From: Taudactylus pleione
Lineage: Eukaryota; Chordata; Amphibia; Anura; Myobatrachidae
Length of the DNA: 64,000 nt
Reading direction: 5' to 3'
NCBI GenBank assembly: GCA_031769625.1
Contig: JAUIMM010000519.1
Location: 3,157,501 to 3,221,500 of the forward strand
Under the pieces are notes generated by a model. It did no database searches, was not told the origin of the DNA, and worked only from the letters and a program-made list of their open reading frames with translations. Position numbers and translations under genes: made by a program. This document shows positions 1 through 11,224 of this stretch, one piece after another. The number at the start of each line of letters is the position of its first letter. Positions within the stretch are counted from its first letter, which is position 1.

Positions 1-239
1 ACACCCATTATTAATCGCACATGTTGTTCCCACATGCATTGGGATTAGCCTAGTAAAGTGGCTAAACCCATGCAAACTTCTAGGTGCAATGAGTTTGGTT
101 GCACAATAGGCAGATTTTGGGCAGATCTCTGCCTGCTACCTCAGGATGGTGCAAGCACAAATAATGGGCAACCGCAGCAATTGTGCCCAGCAACACAAGC
201 GATTGAATAGCTTCTGCCACTTTAGATGTCAGTTTTAAC

Positions 240-1400
240 AGGCTAGTAGGATATAGGTATGCAATCTCATTACACATTTCTATGGGTTACTAGGCTAGGC
301 AGATATGGGTATGCAATCTCATTACGCATTTCTATGGGTTAACAGGCTAGGTGGATATAGGTATGCAATCTCATTACACATTTGTGTGGGTTACCAGGCT
401 AGGCGGATATAGGTATGCAATCCCATTATACATTTATATGGGTTACTACTAGGCTAGGCAGATATAGGTATGCAATCTCATTACTCATTTCTATGGGTTA
501 ACAGGCTAGGCGGATATAGGTATGCAATCTCATTACACATTTCTATTGGTTACCAGGCTAGGCGGATATAGGTATGCAATCTTATTACTCATTTCTATGG
601 GTTACCAGGCTAGACGGATATAGGTATGCATTCTCATTACTCATTTCTATGGGTTACCAGGCTAGGCGGATATAGGTATGCAATCTCATTACTCATTTCT
701 CTGGGTTACCAGGCTAGGCAGATATAGGTATGGGTTACCAGGCTAGGCAGATATAGGTATGCAATCTCATTACACATTTCTATGGGTTACCAGGCTAGGC
801 GGATTTAGGTATGCAATCTCATTACTCATTTATATGGGTTAACCATCTAGGCGGATATAGGTATGCAATCTCATTACTCATTTCTGTGGGTTACTAGGCT
901 AGGCGGATATAGGTATGCAATCTCATTACTCATTTCTGTGGGTTACTAGGCTAGGCGGATATAGGTATGCAATCTCATTACTCATTTCTATGGGTTACCA
1001 GGCTAGGTGGATATAGGTATACAATCTCATTACTCATTTCTATGGGTTACCAGGCTAGTCAAGTATGCAATCTCATTACTCATTTCTATGGGTTACCAGG
1101 CTAGGCAGATATAGGTATGCAATCTCATTACACATTTCTATGGGTTACCAGGCTAGGCGGATTTAGGTATGCAATCTCATTACTCATTTATATGGGTTAA
1201 CCATCTAGGCGGATATAGGTATGCAATCTCATTACTCATTTCTGTGGGTTACTAGGCTAGGTGGATATAGGTATGCAATCTCATTACTCATTTCTGTGGG
1301 TTACTAGGCTAGGTGGATATAGGTATGCAATCTCATTACTCATTTCTATGGGTTACCAGGCTAGTCAGATATAAGTATGCAATCTCATTACACCTTTCTG
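240..1400. repeat. 52-bp minisatellite, about 22 units
   Basis: Tandem copies of a unit containing GGTATGCAATCTCATTAC, CATTTCTATGGGTTACC and AGGCTAGGCGGATATA. The spacing measured between successive AGGCTAGG motifs is 52 bp. Units differ by point changes, and one is shortened near 1060-1075. A run of several units around 760-960 reappears around 1110-1320 with the same private variants (GGATTTAGG, then AACCATCTAGG), so the array partly grew by block duplication. The open frames that cross it are repeat artefacts. Confidence 0.95.
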
Positions 1401-3430
1401 TGGTCCAATTGAACAAACATATTGTGCTAAACTTTGCAGGTCTGCAATCAAAATATATAGTACACGTCTCAAGTTACTGCTCACTATCGTATTTGGGAAA
1501 TGCCTTAATTTCAACTTTTCCCTCCTCTCCTAGTATATTGTTCTTTTGTTTTAGAATTTTAAGATGACAAATGGGTTGTCTGAATTTTATATTTATATTT
1601 ATCTTTTTTTTTCTATACAAAAGAAATCGGGAGCCTCCCGCGAAAACCGGGAGGGTAGGCATGTATGATTCTATTATTATGCATTTTCCCCGCATGGTAA
1701 ACCAGCAGCTAATGCGAGATATCACATAGATTCTGCGTTGTGTCATCGGAATCTATGTGGTATCCCATTCGTTAAGCCCCAGAGGGTGCATTTAACACGT
1801 CTCTAGTACACTGTGAGCTTCTTTTTGCTGCTTCTGGATTGCGACTCTGAGCCGTATGAAATTTGATTCGCACCCGCGATACTTTTCCGCCTCCCGGACC
1901 TCTCGCCTACTTCGCCTGTTTTGCAGGCTGAAAAGTATCGTGCTCGTCCCTGCGTATCCCCATATTCAATTTGAAAGTAACGGGACCCGGCAAAACTGAA
2001 ACAAGCGGAAAGTCATGTCAGATTTGGGGAAATTAGCCTGACACCCCCCCAAAAGATGCTCTGACATGGGGGTTAGCTATGATTACCCCCGACTTGGCTT
2101 GGTGAATGTATTTGGTGTTTTTAATAGCTGCTAAATAGCGTTTTTGTATAAGTGATGAAGAATAGTATTCAGGAGTTTTATTTGCAGAAGATTACTAGTC
2201 CCAGCAAATTTGGGGTACTTGAAAATGGGGGCCAGCATATTTTAACGTTGCTAAAGTTACGTTTAAAAAATCGTGAAAAATCCACCTGCCGCAAGCACCT
2301 GCAATGAAAAAAACACCTGGGGCATACTTGGGGATCCCCCTGAAGTGTAGTTCGCTAGAATTTAACTTTGTCCCCCAATTTTTATTTTTTTGCCCCCAAA
2401 TTGAAAGTGATTTTTTGGTGTGTTCTTAAGTGTTTTTTTTTTTTCAATTTACGCAGTTTACCTTTGGGGGACTGTCTGAAGGTTGCACGGGTGTTCCTGC
2501 AATGTTGCACCCCAAAACTCCAATTCTGCACTCTTTTCCGCCTCCCATTCTTAGGGGAAACTTTTTTGCCTATTACATTGCATTGACTTTCCGCCTAGGC
2601 GAAAGATTCTGGCTTTTCATTCCAAATTGAATACGGGTCTAAGTGGCAAAATTGAAACAAAAATATGGTACGCTACTCCTCACGGAGCGCCTCAGTCACG
2701 CTGCACATCTCACGCCATATAGCGTACAGACGCCAAGTAAGTGAGAATACATATGTATAATGGTTCTGGGAAATTGATAAACTCAAGTAATGTAACAATT
2801 TAACTATTTTTTGTTATATTTATAAATACACTTTAGTAGATGGCAAATGATAGGGGTGGATATTACTAGTGCACATCATTATTTCTGAACAATCAATGCA
2901 CTTGAAATGGATTGTTGTTGGAAAGATAGAGACTTATTAGTGTGAAATAGCAGCACTGACTGTAGTGTATTAACTTTTCTTTCACTGATCTCTGAGAGAT
3001 GAATCACAGGCATAGTCCAGTCTGGATTTCTGGATGTTGCCGTGAATATTGAAAGAGCTCTTATATTGTGAGATGTTTATTTATCTTTACAAGTGTCTCA
3101 TCGGCTTAAGGACGCCCAGGACTGGATACAGTGAAATGTGAATATGCTGAAAATGAGAATGTAGGGAGTTTGGTATGTCATTATAATTAGTAATAATAAT
3201 ATTTACACAGTGTCAACATATTCCAGAGTGTCGTACAGTTCTAGAATTTTATTTCAGTATATAAATTCTTTTATCAAGTTATTAAGACTTTTTATTTTTT
3301 ATTTCAGGCACATTAGGGGCACTTACAATTTAATTTAAAAAACCAACCCACTTTTACTGTACTGAGGTCTATTTAGTAAGAAGAAATAATGACCAAGGCT
3401 TATTTAATCTTAAGCCTATTAACCTACCAG
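1401..3430. other. no gene recognised; unassigned, probably old repeats
   Basis: A/T-rich sequence with a short GC-rich patch near 1850-1990 and homopolymer runs around 2380-2445. Phrases such as ATTCAATTTGAAAGTAACGG (1966-) and AAATTGAATACGGG (2624-) look repeat-derived, but I cannot name the family. No open frame has recognisable protein features. Confidence 0.5.

Positions 3431-3495
<65 letters not shown>
3431..3495. repeat. (ATT)n microsatellite
   Basis: About 65 bases of uninterrupted ATT units, followed by imperfect ATCACCATCATCATG. Direct reading. Confidence 0.98.
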
Positions 3496-4027
3496 CACCA
3501 TCATCATGAAGTGGCAACGACTTTGGTAGCTATACAATCTTAATAGGTGTACAGACAATTAAAAACAAGCTGAGAAATAGTGGAAGTCTTGTTAGATCTT
3601 ATAATCGAAAGAAAACAAGTGAAACAAATGTGATCATTAGGGCAATAGGCACCTGTGCATTGGTAGACAAAGGTGAGCTGCTGAGGCTGTGTGATACGGG
3701 AGGTGAATAAACCTTGCAACAGCAGCAATTGACTGTTTTTGGGTTCAGCATCAGCGGGGAAGATCAGTTGGAAAAGAGTTATATGGGCTAATGCAGAGCT
3801 GAACACAAGTGGGATTTGCAGGCGTATCTTGCACGTTTTCAGACTGAGTGTGCTCAGAAATAGAGGTGATGCAGAGTCGTAAGTCATCACCTGACAGCTA
3901 CGGATGATGCAGAGTCACAAGCTACACAGTTCCATATCTACAGTGGCATAACTGTGGGGTAAAGGGGTCTTTGTACATAGGTGGAAGAAGGCATGTGTTG
4001 GAAGGGCGGGTAATGCAGGGTTGTGCA

Positions 4028-4305
4028 CAGGGCCTTAGCTAGGGTAGTGCGGCCGGTGCCATCGCACAGGGCACCACAGGTCAGGGGGTGCTGTTTGGGC
4101 CTGTAAAATTTCTGTTTATTATCATTCTCACTTGTAGCTTCCTCATATTTCATCCACAGCATCTCCTGGCCTCCCCTATCTCTTCCCTGGTCCTTCCTCA
4201 TGAGGCCATTCCCCTTTATTGGGTGCATTATGTCCCTTCGAAAAATGAGGGGGGCGCCAATGCTCTTTCTGGCACAGGGCACCAAGAAGTCTAGTTACAG
4301 CTCTG
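4028..4305. mobile_element. short non-autonomous hAT-type element
   Basis: The ends are inverted relatives: CAGGGCCTTAGCTAG at the left and CTAGTTACAGCTCTG at the right. The flanks GTTGTGCA (4020-4027) and GTTTTGCA (4306-4313) match at 7 of 8 positions, as expected of an 8-bp hAT target duplication. The same family is seen at 13788-14147 and 43960-44740, with an end-like fragment near 11556. It has no coding capacity. Confidence 0.75.
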
Positions 4306-4313
4306 GTTTTGCA

Positions 4314-4840
4314 CATGTGTAATTATTTTTTTGCACTGGTTCTGAAGATTGTGACTATATATTTTTTTTTTTAAAGGTGTTTATTAGAAGTTACCAATAA
4401 ACAAATCAACCAGGCAAAGCTTATACAGCCAAACCTATCAGAGAATAAAATATAAAGGAATAATAAAGATTGCAGTGCTTTAGTATCCGTCAAGTAAAAC
4501 AGTAGTATTATTAGCCAATCAAATGTCTAATAACCATATATTGTAACATAACAGCAAGCCCTTGAGCATATGCTTTATGTCCTTTTCTGTGATTACAACA
4601 ACAAATAAATTACTAACAATTTTTGAATTATTTTTTCATACACTTTTAGATTTATGTTAGCAGTACTCAAGAGCATACCGTCACATGTGAAGTCACCTAG
4701 TACTCACTGTGTGCGGTCACTTGGGCTGTTTGTGCTTCCTGGGCTGGGATGTAGCAGGAGCTAGGCTACCAATGGTAGATGTAATAGTGACTTTGAATTA
4801 CGAATTCAAAAGCAAAATCAAAAAATTGACAAATTCAGAA
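4314..4840. other. no gene recognised
   Basis: A/T-rich DNA with a poly(T) run near 4362-4374. Nothing identifiable otherwise. Confidence 0.5.
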
Positions 4841-5406
4841 CCCCACATCCATCTTCTCCACGTAATCTCTCTCATATTACGAAGAACAAGGTCTTCTCTC
4901 TTCCTCTTGTCTCTGATTTCTCTCAACTTTTCTGATTCCCCCACCCCCACCTCCACCCAAACGTTTGCCTCCACCTAGTTTGCTTATTCAACATAATGCC
5001 TTTCACTGGCACCGTCCCATACTACTTAAGAAATGTGCTCACCTCTCCCTACAGCTTGCCCTCCTCCTTGCTTCCAGACTACTTACGCATTTTATGTACA
5101 ACTATCTAACCCACTTTCTTTTCTTGGGCTCCCACCTTGAAACTCCGCAATCCAGTTTTCATCAAATCTGCCATCAATAAATTGACCAACAATCTAGACC
5201 TAACTCAAAGGATCACTTCTCTTCCTACTTGACCATTATACCTCTTTGGAGACAGTTAACCACCCTCTTCTTCTGCATATCCATCATTCCCTTGGCTTTT
5301 ATGGCACTGTTCTCTTCTGTTTTATCACCCACCTTTTTAGTATCTCTACTTCTAACACAGCTTTCTCTCCACTCCCTTTACCTGATTCTATAGACTTTTT
5401 TTTTTT

Positions 5407-5560
5407 GGGGGGGGGGCTTTCAAAGCTTGGAGAGAGATAAAGTACCAACCAATCAGATCCTATTTGTAAATTTTCAAACAGCCTGTAAAATATAGAACCT
5501 GATTGGTTAGTACTTTATCTGTTCACTTTATCTCTTTCAAAGCTTTGATAAATCTCCCCC
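5407..5560. mobile_element. small inverted-repeat MITE (ATAAAGT/CCAATCAG type)
   Basis: The left arm reads TTTCAAAGCTTGGAGAGAG then ATAAAGTACCAACCAATCAG. The right arm is its imperfect reverse complement, from CTGATTGGTTAGTACTTTAT to CAAAGCTTTGATAAATCTCC. A run of T then G precedes it. It lies inside the decayed LINE and has no coding capacity. The ATAAAGT and CCAATCAG theme also occurs in the MITEs at 41630 and 44845. Confidence 0.6.
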
Positions 5561-5737
5561 GATGCCTCTTACTTGGTGAATTACTATGCTGCTTTGATGT
5601 CCTTTACCATCTCTGTGCTTATAGCACCCAAATCTAACCATTTTCCTTGACCTCTCTCCTTCTCTCTTATCCATGTCTTCAGTGGCCTGTCTGCAACTCT
5701 ACTTGGATGTCCCAAAAGTACCTAAACCTCAACATGT

Positions 5738-6314
5738 TGTGATATGATCGGGGTAAGGGTCCCTCTCCTGGGGTAGGTGGACTCCTCCTTATGCACAGCA
5801 GCCAGGAAACAGCACTCCAGTCGTGGGTTTTCGTGCAAGTTGGTCGGCACCAGTGTTTATTGTGCAACACCTACAGTCAAATAAACCAAACATAAAATAA
5901 CTCCTAGCCCGGCTGGGCATTGCCTAGACAGGTAATTTCCTCTCTACAAGTGGCAAGGCCTACTACCTCACCACAAACACAGCACTTTCAAAAGGTCACA
6001 GTGTCTCTGAACAAACCTCTATGTCTGTTCTCCCCAGGGTGTGTGAGACACTTTATCTAAACTCTTACACAGCTATATTGAGCCACTTCCAGGTGTAATC
6101 CCTAATTAGCCTGCTCTCAGGCTGAAAGGCCTAACACCTGAAACGGCCCTTCTCTCTCACATCCACACCCCCAGAACCCATTCTCTGGCTTTTTCCAAAA
6201 GCCGACACTCAGATATGTTTGTAAAAAGACTTTTCCTGGGGGTTAAAATACATATTACAGGAATCTGGGAGACATATACATGCCATCCCTAACTTCTCCA
6301 GTGCTCCTATCACA
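5738..6314 (-). mobile_element. solo LTR with 4-bp target duplication
   Basis: A 577-bp segment begins TGTGATATG and ends CTATCACA, a TG...CA retroviral-type boundary. It is bracketed by ATGT at 5734-5737 and 6315-6318. Removing it and one ATGT restores a continuous reading across the LINE (LNM then SKI), which strongly supports the boundaries. Orientation is taken as minus because AATAAA occurs on that strand near 5852-5860, late in the LTR. No internal retroviral genes flank it, so it is a solo LTR left by recombination. Confidence 0.8.
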
Positions 6315-6479
6315 ATGTCTAAAATTTAGCATATCCTCCTCCCAGTGGTACCACCACCCACTAGTCTTCCTCACTGTTGATAACAACAGTTTCCTCAATC
6401 CACTAAGTCTGCCATCTTCGTCTCAACCTTGACTTGGATATCAGCTTTACTCAACTTAACCCTTTGAAATATTGGATAT

Positions 6480-6843
6480 AAGCTATGATGATAATGATGA
6501 TGACTATGCTAACAAGTTGGACAAACTATAGAGAGACACGGAGGATATGCTAAAGCATACAGAATTAATCGAAATAAAGCACCCTGATAAATCTGGATTG
6601 TGTAGGTTTCTGTGTGAAGACAGATATTGGGAAGGAAAAGATGTAAGTTTAAAGAAATTAGATTAGGGTCAGAAAGGTTGAAGAGATAAATAGTGCACAA
6701 TTGAGAGCGTACAAGGTTAAGCCTTTTGCCATCATATTAAGTATGCGCTCAAAATACAGTAAGAGATCAAAGGAAGAGGTTAACAAGTGAATAAATATGT
6801 AATTTTCATATGAAATGCATCTGGGAGGTGCAGAAGGTGTCCA
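6480..6843. other. no gene recognised
   Basis: Low-complexity A/T-rich sequence. Short open frames here have no recognisable motifs. Confidence 0.5.
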
Positions 6844-6851
6844 ACTGAAAG

Positions 6852-7239
6852 TAGAGATGAGCAGTACGGTTTTGCTGAAAACTGAACACATCCTAACTTT
6901 GTGGTCCTAAGTTGAACCGAGTCCCGAAACAGGTCACTTGGGGGGTTTCAAGTAGAACCAAGTCCCGGCTTGGGTCTTCCCGCAATTTGGCTCATGGATC
7001 TAAGAGACAAATCTTGTGTGTTTTTGATAGCATGTAAGTCCCTCCCTCATAATTTTAGGTGCCAAAATTGGTCAAAATTGACTGGAAATCAATATTATTG
7101 ATGTTAATATTATATGAATAAAAACATGTCCAAGTTACATGATTTTAGCTGTGTTTTGTAATAATTTTTTTAAAGGAAATCCAAAACCAAAGCCAAATAA
7201 AAACACTTGAGGGTAGTTTTTTGTCTGCGCACATCTCTA
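6852..7239. mobile_element. 388-bp non-autonomous hAT element (TAGAGATGAGC type)
   Basis: It starts TAGAGATGAGCAG and ends GCACATCTCTA. The flanks ACTGAAAG (6844-6851) and ATTGAAAG (7240-7247) agree at 7 of 8 positions. Internal phrases (GAACCGAGTCCCG, then a tail with CCAAGTTACATGATTTTAGC and AATCCAAAACC) recur near 30785-31020 and in part near 47090-47180. No coding capacity. Confidence 0.75.
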
Positions 7240-7247
7240 ATTGAAAG

Positions 7248-8150
7248 TGTTGGGTGTGGCCTGGTTTCCACCACCTTAAATGATATATGAAAAACAATAA
7301 TTTCCAATGAGTAAAATTACATGCGGACCAACACTAATTCATGGCTAAATCTACACAGTAAATGTCCCCAAAATTAATCTTTTCCAGTCTAATTTATAAA
7401 ATCACATTCTGCTAAACAAATGAATTACACCATATTAATGTGGATTTTACTGTATATGTTATTTTTTACTGTTCATTTATCAGTGGCATAAACTTTGTTT
7501 TAATGCCTTTTTGACTTGTGCATTTTTCTAAGCTGTACTATTAATTTTTATTTTTCAGATTTAAATTGTAGATATTTTTGTATGGCAATGATATCCAAAA
7601 CTGTTAAATGTTTAATAATTTCAATTGTGCAACTCTTGGTATTATTAAATAACATACTACGCATTATTTTATTATTTAGTTATAGTTTGCATCCACATTT
7701 AATTATTTGTCTATAATAATTTTTCATATGCAAACAAAGTTGTGTTTATTTTATATTTGCTGTGGGTCTCTGTTGTGGTTTTTTATTATATAGTAGCAAG
7801 AGCTTTAATATTTTAGTTAGTGACATTATTTTTATGTCTTCAGTAATAGAAATGGGAATTAAGTAAATCATATAATGTGTTATTTTTTTACATCAAGAAA
7901 TGATGACATTGTAATTTTATGGTCTCTCCTCTCTCCTTCCCTGGGATGATGCATGCATTAAATGTAAACGAAGTAAACGAAGTGTAAACAAGACAAAGAG
8001 ATAAAATGCAATATGCTGAGATGAGATTCCACTGTTTAAGTAGTAATTAACACACTAACCTAATTAAAATAACTCATTGTGATGGTAGTGGTGGGAGGTA
8101 GGGAGTATAGGTGGCCACAAATTAAGTATATTTTGTATAAGAAGTATATT
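7248..8150. other. no gene recognised
   Basis: Very A/T-rich DNA with short chance frames only. Confidence 0.5.
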
Positions 8151-8156
8151 TTGCAC

Positions 8157-8765
8157 AGACTGTGTAATGGTTAGCATTACTGCCTCACAGCACTGATGCC
8201 CTGGGTTAAATTCCCACTATGGCTCTAAAGCTGGGTACGCACTTAGCAATATTTTGAATGCTTTGCCCGATTCCGACGGTCGGAATGACAAATCGTTCAA
8301 ATCATCAAGCGTGTACCCACAATGTGGGGCGGTGAGCTTTTCCCGTGGGGTCATCAGCCGCATTGTCAGGTCGGCCCTACATGCAGCTCAACCTGACGAT
8401 GACCCCATGCAGCGGGATGAGGTAGGTGCCGACATATCGGGCGGACGGACACCGGATCGTCTAATGTGTACCAGCCGCCCGATATGTCAACCCGTCGGGT
8501 TGTCAGTTGCATCGCTGAGTACCCACATCGTTTAGCGTGTACCCAGTTTAACTGTGTGGAAATTGTGTACTCTCCCTGTGCTGGCGTGGGTTTCCTCCAG
8601 GTACTCCGGTTTCCTTCCAGAATCCAAAAATATACTTGCATGTTAATTGGCTCCTGAAAAAATTAACCGTAGCTCCACTGGGCCTAGTGGATGGTCCAGT
8701 ATTCTGTGTAAAGCACTGCAGAATACTGTATGTGTGCTCTATATAAACTAATGGAAATAAATAAC
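8157..8765 (+). mobile_element. tRNA-type SINE, split by a MITE
   Basis: The head reads GGTTAGCATTACTGCCTCAC with a B-box-like GGTTAAATTCC near 8204. The body continues after the insert with CTCCCTGTGCTGGCGTGGG and GTTAATTGGCTCCTG, and the tail is a GTAAAGCACTGCAG/CTATATAAA region ending in A-rich sequence. A second copy lies at 52641-53330. The body and tail are split from the head by the MITE at 8229-8548. The internal Pol III promoter is inferred from box matches. Confidence 0.75.
8229..8548. mobile_element. MITE with CTGGGTAC termini and TAA target duplication
   Basis: The left end AGCTGGGTACGCAC and the right end GCGTGTACCCAGTT are inverted relatives. Direct TAA flanks lie at 8226-8228 and 8549-8551. 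Deleting the element and one TAA gives GGCTCTAACTGTGTGG, agreeing with GGCCCTAACTATGCGG in the other SINE copy (52702-). That verifies the insertion point. Internal GC-rich palindromes are present (near 8370-8480) and there is no coding capacity. A 3-bp TAA duplication suits PIF/Harbinger; a TA duplication cannot be excluded. Confidence 0.85.
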
Positions 8766-9122
8766 AATAAGTCCATTTGAAATGTAGCTTCCATAATATT
8801 GAAAAAGATTTTCATCCATGAAACAGAAAGAGTTAAAAATATTCATTTAAATGTCTGCCGTTCAGATGATAAATATAATTTTCACTATGATTTGCAAAGC
8901 ATTTGGTCAGAGGTAGTTATGTCTCCCTGTCTTCTGTAATAAAATAGATGTAGGTTCAACAGAAACTTTACACTGAGACTTTTTGATATATATAAAAGAA
9001 CATTTATGTTTGTAACAATGAGATTATGGGGCCTATTTAAAGTATAATGCAATATTTGCGGCACATTCCTGAAAACACCTGTTTTCGGGGTATACCCACA
9101 AATATTAAGTATCCTCCCAATT

Positions 9123-9400
9123 AGGAATGTGCGTCGACCCCCGTGTTCTGGTTTTGGTTTTGGATCTGTATCTCCTTCGTGTTTTGGATCTGGCTTTGGT
9201 TTTGCCAAAACCGCCCTTGCGTGTTTTGGTTTTGGATCTATTTTTTTTCAAAAATGTATAAAAACTGCTAAAATCACATAATTTGGGCTTTTTTTTGTTC
9301 CTACAGTATTATTATCCTCAATAACATTAATTTCCACTCGTTTTCAGTCATTTTGGACCACCCCACACAATATTGTTCACCAACATAGGCCAAACCAACT
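9123..9400. mobile_element. terminal fragment of the large BED-carrying hAT family
   Basis: The run GAATGTGCGTCGAC, GTTTTGGTTTTGGATCTG, TTGGTTTTGCCAAAACC and AACAGCTAAAATCAC-like text aligns over about 270 bp with the left end of the complete element at 56693. The corresponding right end is not found nearby, so this copy is truncated. Confidence 0.7.
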
Positions 9401-9734
9401 ACCAAGTACGTTTAATAGAAAACAATACAACACAGAAATTTACTAAAAATCGTATGTGGAATATCCTTGCTCAAAACATTTAGTCGTAGTTAACAAGCAG
9501 CAAACAAAAAAACCCTAAACCATGTGTAAATAGCAACAGCAGACATGAATGCCCCCTACACAAGTGCACATGCCTCCAGCACATACCTATTCTCAGTGCC
9601 CAATCTGTCTTTTCCACCTGGGGGCGCTGGACCATCGATGACATATAAAGCCCCGATCAATCAGCCTTTTTGTTGAGTAGTTCCCCAAAATCTCCCCAAC
9701 AATTAAAAACAGTGCTCCGTACCTGCGAGTCAGA

Positions 9735-10640
9735 AACAATGCAGGTCAGATACAGTGCAGAGTACAGTGCGGGTCACATACAGTGCAGGTCAGACACAGT
9801 GCATGTCAGATACAGTGCGGTTCGGATACAGTGCAGTTCGGATACAGTGCGGGTTGGATACAGTGCGGGTTGGATACAGTGCATGTCGGATACAGTGCAG
9901 TTTATAGTGAAGGTCGGGTACAGTGTGGGTTGAATACAGTGCAGGTCGGATGCAGTGCGGGATACATAGTGGTTTGGATGAAGCACAGTTTTGGATGCAG
10001 TGTGGGTTGGATACAGTGTGAGTCGGTAACAGTGAAGGTCAGATACAGTGTGCAATACAGAGCCTGTTTCAGACCCAGTCGCGAGTGCTGAGGGCTCGCA
10101 ACCGGGTCGATGTTTGCCCACTGGGCATGCACATGACGGAGCCGGCTCCGTCATGTGCATACGCGAGACCCGGCTAGTGACGGGTGCTCTGTCGCTCCGG
10201 GTCTCACTCCAAAGGGGGCGAGCTGTTGATGGTGATTGACAGCTCGCCCCGTCTGGTAGGCGTGGCCGGGGGGTGGCTTCACAAATGGAGGCGTTCCCAA
10301 GTGAACGCCTGCCATTTGTGGGCGGCCCCACTGACATCACTCTGGGGCTTGCGGCCACGAGACCCTACCACAAGGGTCTCGTCGCAAGCCCGATGGTCAT
10401 GCTGGTCTTGACCATCGCGACCATCAACTTGGCCACTCGCGAGCGAGAGGCCAGGAGGTGCTCCAAAAAAAAAACCCGCCCTGATTCAGAGCGAGCGCTC
10501 TTTCAGAGCGTCCGTCTCTGAATCAGGCCCACAGTGCGGGTCTGATATAGTGCGGGATACAGTGTGGGTTGAATACAGTGCAGGGTACAGTGTGAGTTGG
10601 TTACAGTGCGTGTCAGATACAGTGTGTTAAGCAGTGTGGG
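9735..10640. repeat. 16-bp minisatellite (GATACAGTGCGGGTTG)
   Basis: Degenerate 16-bp units such as GATACAGTGCGGGTTG run from about 9735 to 10055 and again from about 10531 to 10640. The gap is filled exactly by a serial-hairpin element with an ACA duplication. Frames through the array are repeat artefacts. Confidence 0.93.
10060..10530 (+). mobile_element. serial-hairpin (SH) element, copy 1, internally deleted
   Basis: It begins GAGCCTGTTTCAGACCC and ends CTCTGAATCAGGCCC, flanked by ACA at 10057-10059 and 10531-10533 inside the 16-bp minisatellite. It contains most of the ordered hairpins (see 23883-24431 for the full series). It lacks the second arm of the central hairpin and the next hairpin: GACATCAC at 10340 joins directly to TCTGGGGCTTGCGG. 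No coding capacity; open frames across it are fortuitous. Confidence 0.88.
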
Positions 10641-10654
10641 TTGGATACACCAAT

Positions 10655-11035
10655 AGTGCACTTACTGTGACGGCAGTGTCGGCAGTGGGGGGTGCTGGTG
10701 GTGCCCTCAATGCAAGAGTGCCAGTGGTGTCCTCAATGTGGGGGTGCCGGTGGTGTTTGCAGTGTGGTGGTGTTGGCAGAGTGGGGTTGCTGGCAGTGTC
10801 CTCAGTGCAGGGTGCCGGTGGTGTCAGCAGAGCGGGAGTGCCAGCTGTGTCCTCAGCATGGGGGTCCTTGTAGTGTTGGCATTGCATGGGTGCCAGTGGT
10901 GTACTCAATGCAGGGTGCCAGCAGTATCGGCAGTGGGCGTGTCGGTAGTGTGGGGTTCCACCACTGAGGGGTGCTGGCAGCGGTGGGTGCTGGCAGTGTC
11001 GGCAGTGGGAGGAGCAGCGTTGTCAGGCAAGGGGG
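10655..11035. repeat. degenerate GC-rich minisatellite (GTGCCAGTGGTGTCCTCA)
   Basis: Imperfect units near 27-35 bp built on GTGCCGGTGGTGTCCTCAA and TGCAGGGTGCC, with variable unit length. It adjoins the 16-bp array. The Gly/Val/Cys-rich frames are artefacts of the repeat. Confidence 0.8.
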
Positions 11036-11074
11036 ATGGGTGGCATCTTCCTACCTTCCTGTGCTCAATGAATT

Positions 11075-11147
11075 CAATGGGCTTAACGCTGATTGGCTGA
11101 GAGCTGTGTCAGATGGCTCTCTTAGCCAATAAGTGCTAAGCCCATTG
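11075..11147. repeat. 73-bp imperfect palindrome
   Basis: CAATGGGCTTAACGCTGATT is answered by AATAAGTGCTAAGCCCATTG, with an inner GGCTGAGAGC/GCTCTCTTAGCC pair. It could fold as a long hairpin. It may be the core of a small foldback element, since similar sequence extends a little on both sides. Confidence 0.8.
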
Positions 11148-11224
11148 ATTTTAATGGGACTTTGTAAAATGGCTGCTCGAGGCAAAGCCCCAAGATCCGA
11201 CAGCGGGATCACAAGGTTTTGCCT

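Larger units (their letters stand above)
4845..6470 (+). pseudogene. decayed L2/CR1-type LINE reverse-transcriptase region
   Basis: Pyrimidine-rich plus-strand sequence whose short open pieces resemble the reverse transcriptase of L2/Jockey-group LINEs. At 5246 a frame reads TVNHPLLL followed by HSLGF, like the DTVDHPLLL..LGF block. Near 5702-5737 another reads WMSQKYLNLNM, continued by SKI after the LTR inserted at 5738. The place where the catalytic YADD motif would fall (about 5610-5630) is mutated. Stops and indels are frequent, so it encodes no working enzyme. Two later insertions interrupt it: a small inverted-repeat element (5407-5560) and a solo LTR (5738-6314). Family placement rests on remembered motif patterns; L2 versus another Jockey-group clade is uncertain. 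Confidence 0.65.

Noticed and set aside
240..1400. Regularly spaced repeats suggesting a CRISPR array
   Set aside because: Direct tandem units with no unique spacers, in a eukaryotic transposon-rich context with no cas genes.
3540..3890. 116-codon minus-strand frame
   Set aside because: No recognisable domain, no second exon, and similar chance frames are common in this window.
9774..10358. 194-codon minus-strand frame
   Set aside because: Crosses a 16-bp minisatellite and a serial-hairpin element; composition is that of the repeats.
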